Shown piece after piece: positions 34,084 to 41,963 of a stretch of 64,000 nt of DNA. The position numbers were made by a program, and so were the translations under genes. The notes under the pieces were generated by a model. That model was given only the letters and a program-made list of their open reading frames with translations. It was not told the DNA's origin and did not search any database. The DNA is from Peptoniphilus duerdenii ATCC BAA-1640. Lineage in GTDB: Bacteria > Bacillota > Clostridia > Tissierellales > Peptoniphilaceae. Location of the stretch: the NCBI RefSeq assembly GCF_000146345.1, contig NZ_GL397071.1, positions 1,812,387 through 1,876,386 on the forward strand, written 5' to 3'. The first letter of the stretch is position 1. Each line of letters starts with the position of its first letter.

Positions 34084-35747
34084 CAAATTTCCATTATAAT
34101 AGGTAAGATCATCGGATTTCTCTTGGTTCTATGATACAAGAATCCTCTTAAATCTTCCCTTATATTTGTCTTAAGTGTTGACCAGTCTGAAATAGATTTT
34201 CTGTCGCATTTGTCTAGAGTCTTCTTAACCATATCTCTAGCTTCGTCCATTAAATCTACAGACTCTCTCACATACACAAATCCTCTAGATATAATATCTG
34301 GACCACTTACAACTTTTCCTTCTTGTTTAGAAATAGTAATTACTACTACTATAAGTCCATCTTCTGAAAGATGTTTTCTATCACGTAGAACGATATTTCC
34401 AACATCGCCGATTCCAAGTCCATCTACCAATGTATTTCCAGAAGGTACACTTCCAGTAATAGCAGCAGATTTCTTGTTAAATTCAAGTACATCTCCATTT
34501 TCAAGGATAAATATATCCGAAGGATCAGTACCCATTTGCGTTGCAAGTTCAGCGTGTTTTAAAAGATGTCTAACTTCACCGTGAGCTGGCACAAAGTACT
34601 TAGGCTTAATAAGTGAAAGCATCATCTTTAACTCCTCTTGACAAGCGTGACCACTTACGTGAATTTCAGAAAGTGCTTCATAGATAACCTTAGATCCAGT
34701 TTCCATTAGCTTATTAATTACCTTAGCAACAGAATTTTCATTACCTGGAATAGGTGTTGCAGATAAGATGATAACATCTTCTGCAGTTGCTTGAATCTTT
34801 CTATGTTCACCAAAGGCAATTCTCGTTAGAGCACTCATAGGTTCTCCTTGAGATCCCGTTGTGATAACCACTGTCTCCTCTGGCTTATATTTCTTCATTT
34901 GGTTAATATCTATAATTGTGTTTTTCTTTACATCTACATATCCAAGTCTTCTTGCAGTGTCCATCATAGTTTCCATAGATCTTCCAGAAAGTACAACTTT
35001 TCTACCAAATTTTTCGGCAGAGTTTATAATCTGTTGAACCCTGTGGACATTGGATGCAAATGTAGCTATGATGATTCTGTTATTCATACAGCTTTGGAAA
35101 ATTCTGTTAAATGTCTCTCCAACATTAGATTCACTCATGGTGTATCCCTTACGAAGGACGTTTGTAGATTCTCCAACCATAGCAAGCACACCTTCTTTTC
35201 CTATTTCACCAAGACGAGTAAGGTCAATTGGTTCTCCAGAAATAGGTGTGAAGTCAACTTTGAAGTCTCCAGTTACAAATACATTCCCTATTGGACTCTT
35301 TATATAAATGGATGATGAATCAGGAATAGAGTGGTTAACCCTTACCCATTCAACTTCAAATTTGCCAAGTTTGATTCTATCCCCTTGGTTTACAACCTTT
35401 AAGCAAGATAGTGGTATTCTGTGTTCTTTTAATTTGTTTTCTAATAAACCCATGGTAAGAGGTGTTCCATAGATTGGAATATCAAGCTCTTTCAATAGGT
35501 ATGGAACAGCTCCTATGTGGTCTTCGTGACCATGAGTTAAAACTAGTCCCTTTATTTTATTTTTGTTGTTTATTAAATATGTGAAATCTGGAATTACTAT
35601 ATCTATTCCAAGCATTTCATCTTCTGGAAAGGTAAGCCCGCAGTCAACGATAATAATTGAATCTCTGTATTCGACTACAGTCATATTCTTTCCTATTTCA
35701 TGCAGACCTCCTAATGGTATTATTTTTAATTTGTTGTTATTTTGCAT
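34083..35747 (-). CDS. rnj: ribonuclease J
   Basis: Metallo-beta-lactamase-fold RNase with endo- and 5'-3' exonuclease activity, central to mRNA decay and rRNA maturation in Firmicutes. Signatures: LTHGHEDHIGA (zinc site), VTGDFKVDFTP, IIIATFASNVHRVQQ of the beta-CASP region, and HVSGHA. 554 residues from the ATG at 35747, preceded by AGGAGA; an in-frame ATG at 35774 lacks a site. It overlaps fur by 11 bases. Confidence 0.95.
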   Translation of the reverse strand: MQNNNKLKIIPLGGLHEIGKNMTVVEYRDSIIIVDCGLTFPEDEMLGIDIVIPDFTYLINNKNKIKGLVLTHGHEDHIGAVPYLLKELDIPIYGTPLTMGLLENKLKEHRIPLSCLKVVNQGDRIKLGKFEVEWVRVNHSIPDSSSIYIKSPIGNVFVTGDFKVDFTPISGEPIDLTRLGEIGKEGVLAMVGESTNVLRKGYTMSESNVGETFNRIFQSCMNNRIIIATFASNVHRVQQIINSAEKFGRKVVLSGRSMETMMDTARRLGYVDVKKNTIIDINQMKKYKPEETVVITTGSQGEPMSALTRIAFGEHRKIQATAEDVIILSATPIPGNENSVAKVINKLMETGSKVIYEALSEIHVSGHACQEELKMMLSLIKPKYFVPAHGEVRHLLKHAELATQMGTDPSDIFILENGDVLEFNKKSAAITGSVPSGNTLVDGLGIGDVGNIVLRDRKHLSEDGLIVVVITISKQEGKVVSGPDIISRGFVYVRESVDLMDEARDMVKKTLDKCDRKSISDWSTLKTNIREDLRGFLYHRTKRNPMILPIIMEI

Positions 35748-36210
35748 TGATTTTATTCTCCTGTAATTTTTCATAGCAATCTTTGCAATAACCCGTGAAT
35801 TTCAATTGATGGTCTACTATTTTAAATCTTTCGTTTTTTTCTACTTCATTTTCAAGTTCATCAAGAAGGTCAATCTTAACCTCTTGAACCTTGCCACATT
35901 TTAGGCAGATTAAATGGTGGTGAGTATGCTCTTTGTCATTTAATTTAATCTCATACCTGGTAACATTGTCGCCGAAATTAATTTGGTTAATAAGTCCAAT
36001 TTCATAGAAAAGTTGAACAGTTCTATAAACAGTTGCAATTCCAATGCTACTGTCTATCTTTGAAACATCGTGAAACACCTCTTCGGTCGTTAGATGTTTT
36101 TCTTTGTTATGGATAAACGAATTGTAAACGAGTACCCTTTGATTGGTGAACTTATAACCGTTTTCTTTTAATTTTTTCTTTACGTATTCAGTGTTTAAAT
36201 CCATTTTCAT
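35737..36210 (-). CDS. Fur family transcriptional regulator
   Basis: A 157-residue metal-dependent regulator. Residues 1-85 form the winged helix (FTNQRVLVYNSF, GIATVYRTVQLFYEIGLI); then the metal-sensing part with HTHHHLICLKCGKV and a second CKDC pair near the C-terminus (GYCKDCYEK), forming a structural zinc site. Whether it senses iron, zinc or peroxide (Fur, Zur, PerR) cannot be told. Located in the ireB operon ahead of rnj; starts 23 bases inside the DUF1292 gene. Confidence 0.92.
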   Translation of the reverse strand: MKMDLNTEYVKKKLKENGYKFTNQRVLVYNSFIHNKEKHLTTEEVFHDVSKIDSSIGIATVYRTVQLFYEIGLINQINFGDNVTRYEIKLNDKEHTHHHLICLKCGKVQEVKIDLLDELENEVEKNERFKIVDHQLKFTGYCKDCYEKLQENKINAK

Positions 36211-36436
36211 TTCCCTTCTCCGTTAGTTCTTCGTAAGCTTCGATAGCTTCTTTTAGCTCAGCATCCCCGATACCTTCTAGATACTCTCCGTCCTTATCCT
36301 CTTTGATTCTTAAAATATAGGTGGACTGACCATCCAAAGATTCAAGTACTGCATAAGCCTTATTGTCGATTTCAAATTTACCAACTATTTCGAACTCAAC
36401 TTCATTTCCATTTTCATCAAAAAATTTTTCAGTCAT
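36188..36436 (-). CDS. DUF1292 family protein (YrzB-like)
   Basis: A small acidic 82-residue protein (FFDENGNEVEFEIVGKFEID, DGQSTYILRIKEDKDG) of the DUF1292 family, conserved in Firmicutes next to ruvX and ireB; function unknown. It overlaps ruvX by eight bases and fur by 23. Confidence 0.9.
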   Translation of the reverse strand: MTEKFFDENGNEVEFEIVGKFEIDNKAYAVLESLDGQSTYILRIKEDKDGEYLEGIGDAELKEAIEAYEELTEKGNENGFKH

Positions 36437-36854
36437 TATCGTTATTCATCCTATCTATATAAGTCTGCAAAATAATAGATGCAGCTAATTGATCGATATA
36501 CTTCTTTCTATTTTCTCGTCTGACATTTGACTGAATCAGAGTTCTTTCCGCCTCAATAGAAGTAAACCTCTCGTCTTGAAATATCACTTCAACTCCAAAT
36601 TTTGGAGTGAGTTTTCTTGCAAATTTCCTTATTCTTTTGCTCATAACCGTATCGCTACCATCCATATTTATAGGCACACCAACCACAACCGTTCCAATAT
36701 TATAGTCATTTAAAATACCTTCGATCTCTTCATAGGCTTTGTCGTTGGATGTTCTCCTTATGGTAACGAGGTTACTTGCAATAGTACATGTTGTGTCGCT
36801 AATAGAAACACCGATGTACTTGTCCCCTACATCAAGTCCCAAAAATCTATTCAT
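36429..36854 (-). CDS. ruvX: RuvX/YqgF Holliday junction resolvase-like nuclease
   Basis: A 141-residue RNase H-fold protein of the YqgF family, implicated in pre-16S rRNA 5' end processing as well as junction resolution. Motifs: FLGLDVGDKYIGVSISD (first catalytic Asp), VVVGVPINMDGSD, VIFQDERFTSIEAERTL, and the last acidic site near KYIDQLAASIILQ. Placed between ireB and the DUF1292 gene, the usual Firmicutes arrangement. Confidence 0.94.
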   Translation of the reverse strand: MNRFLGLDVGDKYIGVSISDTTCTIASNLVTIRRTSNDKAYEEIEGILNDYNIGTVVVGVPINMDGSDTVMSKRIRKFARKLTPKFGVEVIFQDERFTSIEAERTLIQSNVRRENRKKYIDQLAASIILQTYIDRMNNDND

Positions 36855-36884
36855 AATTATAAAATATAGATGTGAAGATCACAT

Positions 36885-37133
36885 CTATTTCAAATAGCTA
36901 TTTAGAAGTTCTTCAAGAAGTTCGTCTCTTTCAACCTCTTGTATGGTAGCCCTAGCATTGTTGTGGCCTGTAATATATGTTGGATCTCCAGAAAGAATAT
37001 ATCCAATGATTTGATCAGTAGGATTATATCCCTTATCTTTAAGAGCATCATATACAGTTTTTAAAATGCTTTTAATTCTTTCAGTTTCTAAATCTTGCTT
37101 TTGAAAGACTTGAGTTTCGTGATTCTTATTCAT
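36885..37133 (-). CDS. ireB: IreB family regulatory phosphoprotein
   Basis: An 82-residue DUF965 protein ([59 protein letters not shown] by parts). In Enterococcus IreB is phosphorylated by the Ser/Thr kinase IreK and lowers cephalosporin resistance. The ATG at 37133 is chosen because GGAGGA lies seven bases before it; a longer frame to 37163 would run through the promoter. First gene of the ireB-udk operon. Confidence 0.93.
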   Translation of the reverse strand: MNKNHETQVFQKQDLETERIKSILKTVYDALKDKGYNPTDQIIGYILSGDPTYITGHNNARATIQEVERDELLEELLNSYLK

Positions 37134-37151
37134 AATCTTCCTCCATAACCC

Positions 37152-37160
37152 ATTATACCA
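37152..37160 (-). promoter_or_regulatory. extended -10 promoter of the ireB operon
   Basis: Minus-strand TGGTATAAT; no good -35. The start would fall about 10 bases before the ireB ribosome binding site. Confidence 0.55.
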
Positions 37161-37303
37161 CATTTTGAGATAATTTACACAATATTGATAATACTTTCAT
37201 TTAAAAATTTAAAAAAGATATAAGTTTATTTTAAATTCATCTTATAAAAATATCTTTTTATTATTTTACTCTTTCAAAAGATATTTAAAGAAATTTTATA
37301 TGT

Positions 37304-37329
37304 AAAAAAGGGACTATTTCTAGTCCCTT
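37304..37329 (-). terminator. terminator of the PFOR gene
   Basis: Seven-bp stem GGGACTA/TAGTCCC with loop of four, then T-run on the minus strand, shortly after the stop. Confidence 0.9.
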
Positions 37330-37339
37330 AATTTTTATA

Positions 37340-40300
37340 TTATTCTTCTACTGGATGGTAGTTTGAATGCATACGAACGTAGCTTTCGTATCTATCTTTT
37401 GCATCTTGTTCTGCTCTTTCGTAAAGAACTTCTGCTCTTTCAGGGAATTTCTTCTTAAGTGAAGTGTATCTTACTTCTCCGTCTAGGAATTCTCTGTAAG
37501 GTCTTGTTGGTTCTTTAGAGTCTAGAGTGAATGGATTCTTACCTTCAGCTTTTAGTAGTGGATTGTATCTATATAGGTGCCAGTAACCAGTTTCTACTGC
37601 TTTCTTTTCTTCTTCTATAGATACGCCCATTCCTTTTCTGATTCCGTGGTTGATACATGGTGCGTATGCGATGATTAGTGATGGTCCTTTGTAAGCTTCT
37701 GCTTCTCTTATTGCTTTAAGTGCGTGGTTCTTGTCTGCTCCTATTGCAATTTGTGCTACGTAGATATATCCATAAGTTGTAGCCATTAGTCCTAGGTCTT
37801 TCTTCTTGATTTCTTTACCTGCTGCTGCGAATTGTGCTACTGCTGCTGTAGGTGTTGATTTAGAAGATTGTCCACCAGTGTTTGAGTAAACTTCTGTATC
37901 TACTACCATTACATTTATGTCTTCTCCAGAAGCTAGTACATGGTCAAGTCCACCGTATCCGATGTCGTATGCCCATCCGTCTCCACCGAAGATCCATTGT
38001 GATTTCTTAATTAAGAATCTTTCCATTTCTCTTAGGTCTTCAACGATTTCTTCTGCTTCTCCTGTGAATGATTTTTCAAGAACTTTTAAAACTTTAGCTG
38101 CTGCAGCTTTTGAAGTTTTGTATTCGTCCATTCCTTCAATCCATTCTTTGAAGACTTCATTTGCTTCTGTATCTACTCCAAGTTCAATGAATTTTTCCAT
38201 TAGAACTTTTATTCTATCTCTTGATTGTGTTTGAGATACTGCCATACCATATCCGTATTCAGCGTTGTCTTCGAATAGAGAGTTAGCCCATGATGGTCCT
38301 CTTCCGCAAGAGTCTGTGCAATATGGCATAGATGGTGCTGATCCACCCCAGATTGAAGTACATCCTGTTGCATTTGCGATGCTCATTCTGTCTCCAAATA
38401 GTTGAGTGATTAGCTTGATATATGGTGTTTCTCCACATCCTGCGCATGCTCCAGAGAATTCTAGATGTGGTGCGAAGAATTGTGAGTTTTTAACGTTGTT
38501 TGGTTCGAAAACTTCTTGTTTTGAAGTAACTGTTGTTGCGAAGTCCCAGTTAGCTGCTTGTGCTTCCAAATCTTCTTCAAATGGAATCATTACAAGTGCT
38601 TTTTCTTTTGCTGGACATACTTGAGCACAGTTACCGCATCCTGTACAGTCTAGTGGAGAGATTTGAATTCTGTATTCGAAATCTGATGCTCCCTTACCGA
38701 TTCCCTTCTTAGTTTCGAATGTTTCTGGTGCATTCTTCTTTTCTTCTTCGTCTAGTAGGAATGGTCTAATAACTGCGTGTGGACAAACGAATGAACATTG
38801 GTTACATTGGATACAGTTTTCAATCTTCCAATGAGGAATGTCTACTGCGATACCACGTTTTTCGAATTTAGAAGTTCCTGCTGGGAATGTACCATCTTCC
38901 ATTCCAACGAATGCAGATACAGGAAGTAGGTTACCTTCTTGTCTACTCATAGGAATTAGGATGTTGTTGATAAATTCGCCTGCGCCTTCGATTCTGTGTG
39001 CGCCTTCAGCTTCTGCAGATTTCCAAGATTCTGGAACATTTACAGCGTGTAGTGCTTCTACACCTTGATCTACTGCTTTGTAGTTCATGTTTACAATTTC
39101 GTCGCCCTTAGCGCCGTAATCTTTAACGATAGCTTCTTTTAGAAGTTTTGTAGCTTGTTCCATTGGAAGTACTTCTGAAAGTTTGAAGAATGCTGATTGC
39201 ATAACCATGTTGGTTCTTCCGCCTAGTCCAATTTCTGCTGCTATCTTAGTTGCGTTTATTGTGTAGAATTTGATGTCGTTTTCTGCAATATATTTCTTAA
39301 GTGATCCTGGTAGGTGAGTTTCTAGTTCTTCATCTGACCAAGTTGTGTTCATTAGGAATGTTCCACCACGTTTTAATCCACGAAGTAAGTTGTATTGGTA
39401 AACGTAGGATTGTTTTGAACATGAAATGAAGTCCATTTCACTTAATAGGTATGTTGAAGTGATTCTGTTAGTACCGAATCTTAAGTGTGACATAGTAACC
39501 CCACCTGACTTCTTAGAGTCATAGTCGAAGTAACCTTGTGCATACATGTCAGTGTTATCACCGATGATCTTGATTGCAGATTTGTTTGCACCAACAGTTC
39601 CGTCAGATCCGAATCCCCAGAATTTACATCTGATAGTTCCAGCTGGTTCTGTTGAGATAACTTCGTCGATAGGTAGTGATAGATGAGTTACGTCATCATC
39701 GATACCGATTGTGAAGTTGTGTCTTGGTTTTTCTGCGTCAAGGTGTTTGTAAACTGCTAGGATTTGTGATGGGTTGGTGTCTTTTGAACCAAGTCCGTAT
39801 CTTCCTCCGCAGATTTCTGGTTTGTTTGCTTCGTCGTAGTAAATATCTCTAACGTCTAGGTAAAGTGGTTCTCCAATAGATCCTTTTTCTTTTGTTCTGT
39901 CTAGAACTGCAATCTTCTTAACAGTCTTAGGCATTGCATTTAAGAAATGTTCTTTAGAGAATGGTCTGTAAAGATGAACTTTTAGTAGACCAACTTTTTC
40001 GCCTTTGTCCATTAGGTAATCTACAACTTCTTCTATACATTCAGTAACTGAACCCATAGCAACGATTACTTTTTCAGCATCTTCTGCGCCGTAGTAGTTA
40101 AATAGTCCGTATTTTCTACCGGTTAGTTCTGAAATTTTTTCTAAGTAATTTTCAGTAATTCCAACTACATCGTTGTAGTATTTGTTTGAAGCTTCTACTT
40201 CTTGGAAGTAAATATCAGGGTTTTGAGCAGTACCACGAACTTGTGGGCTTGTTGGGTTAAGAGCTCTATCTCTGAATTCTTTGATAGCTTTTTTGTCTAC

Positions 40301-40882
40301 TAATTTCTTAAGATCATCATAGTCAAGTACTTCGATTTTTTGAATTTCGTGAGAAGTTCTAAATCCATCGAAGAAGTGACAGAATGGAACTCTAGATTTG
40401 ATTGCTGCTAAGTGAGCAACTCCACCTAAATCCATAGCTTCTTGAACTGATCCAGATGCAAGTAGTGCAAATCCTGATGCTCTAGCTGCCATAACGTCTT
40501 GGTGGTCACCGAAGATTGATAGTGCGTGTGAAGCAAGAGCTCTTGCTGCTACGTGGAATACTCCTGGTAGAAGTTCCCCTGCGATCTTGTACATATTTGG
40601 AAGCATTAGAAGTAGACCTTGTGAAGCAGTGTAAGTAGATGTAAGTGATCCTGCTTGAAGTGCTCCGTGAACAGCTCCTGCTGCTCCACCTTCTGATTGA
40701 AGTTCTTTAACTAAAACTTCTTGACCAAATATATTCTTTCTTCCTTGAGCTGCCCATGCATCAATATGTTCAGCCATTGGTGAAGATGGTGTAATCGGAT
40801 AGATACATGAAACATCAGAAAACGCATAAGCTACGTGAGCTGCTGCTTCGTTTCCATCCATAGTTTTGAAATGTTTAACCAT
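37340..40882 (-). CDS. nifJ: pyruvate:ferredoxin (flavodoxin) oxidoreductase
   Basis: Converts pyruvate and CoA to acetyl-CoA and CO2, reducing ferredoxin; the central energy enzyme of fermentative anaerobes. The 1180-residue single-chain form shows all domains: pyrimidine-binding domain I (YPITPSSPMAEHID), domain II-III, two 4Fe-4S motifs in domain V (CIQCNQCSFVCPH and CTGCGNCAQVCP), the proximal cluster Cys in CAGCGETPY, and the thiamine diphosphate site GDGWAYDIGYGG with NTGGQSSKSTPT. Many C-ending codons suggest high expression. Monocistronic, with an operator-bearing promoter. Confidence 0.97.
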   Translation of the reverse strand: MVKHFKTMDGNEAAAHVAYAFSDVSCIYPITPSSPMAEHIDAWAAQGRKNIFGQEVLVKELQSEGGAAGAVHGALQAGSLTSTYTASQGLLLMLPNMYKIAGELLPGVFHVAARALASHALSIFGDHQDVMAARASGFALLASGSVQEAMDLGGVAHLAAIKSRVPFCHFFDGFRTSHEIQKIEVLDYDDLKKLVDKKAIKEFRDRALNPTSPQVRGTAQNPDIYFQEVEASNKYYNDVVGITENYLEKISELTGRKYGLFNYYGAEDAEKVIVAMGSVTECIEEVVDYLMDKGEKVGLLKVHLYRPFSKEHFLNAMPKTVKKIAVLDRTKEKGSIGEPLYLDVRDIYYDEANKPEICGGRYGLGSKDTNPSQILAVYKHLDAEKPRHNFTIGIDDDVTHLSLPIDEVISTEPAGTIRCKFWGFGSDGTVGANKSAIKIIGDNTDMYAQGYFDYDSKKSGGVTMSHLRFGTNRITSTYLLSEMDFISCSKQSYVYQYNLLRGLKRGGTFLMNTTWSDEELETHLPGSLKKYIAENDIKFYTINATKIAAEIGLGGRTNMVMQSAFFKLSEVLPMEQATKLLKEAIVKDYGAKGDEIVNMNYKAVDQGVEALHAVNVPESWKSAEAEGAHRIEGAGEFINNILIPMSRQEGNLLPVSAFVGMEDGTFPAGTSKFEKRGIAVDIPHWKIENCIQCNQCSFVCPHAVIRPFLLDEEEKKNAPETFETKKGIGKGASDFEYRIQISPLDCTGCGNCAQVCPAKEKALVMIPFEEDLEAQAANWDFATTVTSKQEVFEPNNVKNSQFFAPHLEFSGACAGCGETPYIKLITQLFGDRMSIANATGCTSIWGGSAPSMPYCTDSCGRGPSWANSLFEDNAEYGYGMAVSQTQSRDRIKVLMEKFIELGVDTEANEVFKEWIEGMDEYKTSKAAAAKVLKVLEKSFTGEAEEIVEDLREMERFLIKKSQWIFGGDGWAYDIGYGGLDHVLASGEDINVMVVDTEVYSNTGGQSSKSTPTAAVAQFAAAGKEIKKKDLGLMATTYGYIYVAQIAIGADKNHALKAIREAEAYKGPSLIIAYAPCINHGIRKGMGVSIEEEKKAVETGYWHLYRYNPLLKAEGKNPFTLDSKEPTRPYREFLDGEVRYTSLKKKFPERAEVLYERAEQDAKDRYESYVRMHSNYHPVEE

Positions 40883-40959
40883 TTAAACCTCCTAAATTTA
40901 ATACCTGTTACTAGATAATAGTTTTACATAAAACGACCATTGTCATTTCAGATATAACT

Positions 40960-40965
40960 ATTATA
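40960..40965 (-). promoter_or_regulatory. -10 element of the PFOR gene
   Basis: Perfect TATAAT on the minus strand; predicted start about 40953, giving a 71-nt leader before the AGGAGG site and ATG. No good -35 is present at 17 bases. Confidence 0.6.
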
Positions 40966-40986
40966 TAACTAAAATAAATGTTAAAC

Positions 40987-41002
40987 TGTGATATTTATCA
41001 CA
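40987..41002 (-). promoter_or_regulatory. TGTGA-N6-TCACA operator of the PFOR gene
   Basis: Perfect palindrome TGTGA-TATTTA-TCACA. Its centre (between 40994 and 40995) is at -41.5 from the predicted start, the class II activator geometry. Identical half-sites and placement as at 31158-31173. Confidence 0.7.
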
Positions 41003-41005
41003 TGA

Positions 41006-41026
41006 ATTGATAATCAGCTTATCAAT
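41006..41026. promoter_or_regulatory. second palindrome upstream of PFOR
   Basis: Eight-bp inverted repeat ATTGATAA/TTATCAAT with a five-base spacer, centred 21.5 bp (about two helical turns) upstream of the TGTGA palindrome. The factor is unknown. The rest of the gap up to 41175 is AT-rich with nothing I can identify. Confidence 0.45.
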
Positions 41027-41174
41027 CTCACATTGTTACCTATTATTCTATCACAAAAATTTAACTTTAACAGTATTATTAATTTTTTATGATATATAGG
41101 TTCTATTAAAAATATTAATCCTTTATAAATTTACTTAATCTTTTTCTATTAAATTAATTATATTTAAATTTTAA

Positions 41175-41198
41175 TAAAAAAATAGACCCGAAGGTCTA
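41175..41198 (-). terminator. terminator of the wall protein-sortase operon
   Basis: Six-bp stem TAGACC/GGTCTA with loop CGAA and a minus-strand T-run, just after the sortase stop. Confidence 0.85.
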
Positions 41199-41201
41199 AG
41201 T

Positions 41202-41942
41202 TTATTTTTGTAGTACAGCCTGCACTGCCATTCTATCGTCTATATCTGAACAAGTTGACAGAGTTAGAAGTCTTTCTCCAAATTTTGGAAGTTCTCTTTT
41301 TATAATATTCTTCTTTTCTATTCGAGATAATAACTCTTTCCACTCATTCTCATCATAGCTAGGTGATCTATAATTTTCATAGGCATCCGCATCATATACG
41401 GCAAAAATTTTGTAGGTAAATCTTCCGTTTAAAGTATCTACGATTATATAAGGATTATCCTCCACATATGAAGGGTCTCTATATTTATTCAAAGAGTTAA
41501 AAACATGACCAGATCTGACATTATGTCCATAGAGAATAGTATTTTGATCAGAGAAGTCATTTGAATTTCTCGCATCCATAAATACAGCACCGAAAGGATG
41601 ATAAGCTCCAGTGTAATCATGGTCAAGGTAGAATGAATTGTCATTCCCTTTAACAATAGGAAAATCTAAATCCAAATTTTTTATATAAATCCTTCCAATG
41701 ACATCCGGATAAGATTTGTGAAGTGACTCAACAAACTCTCTACCTGCCTTTATCTCTTTATCTAAAGCATCATCAGAATTTTCAGAAATACTATTAGTAA
41801 TTTCTTCCAACCTTGAAGAATAATCCACCTTTAAATTGTTATAAGACTGGTTATCCATTCGATAATTATAGATTTTGTAACCAGACCAAGCTATGATTAT
41901 AACAAGGAGGAACTGAATTATACTTATTAACTTTTTATTCAA
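41202..41942 (-). CDS. srtB: class B sortase
   Basis: A 246-residue membrane-anchored transpeptidase that links surface proteins to peptidoglycan. Residues 5-25 are the anchor; His140 in TILYGHNVRSGH, Cys231 in LLTLSTCSDI and Arg237 form the catalytic triad. The inserted helix region before the cysteine (about 185-215) is a class B feature. It follows the large wall protein gene after 21 bases, so the two form an operon and probably an enzyme-substrate pair. Confidence 0.92.
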   Translation of the reverse strand: MNKKLISIIQFLLVIIIAWSGYKIYNYRMDNQSYNNLKVDYSSRLEEITNSISENSDDALDKEIKAGREFVESLHKSYPDVIGRIYIKNLDLDFPIVKGNDNSFYLDHDYTGAYHPFGAVFMDARNSNDFSDQNTILYGHNVRSGHVFNSLNKYRDPSYVEDNPYIIVDTLNGRFTYKIFAVYDADAYENYRSPSYDENEWKELLSRIEKKNIIKRELPKFGERLLTLSTCSDIDDRMAVQAVLQK

Positions 41943-41963
41943 TTTAGCCCTCCTCTTTTTTTA

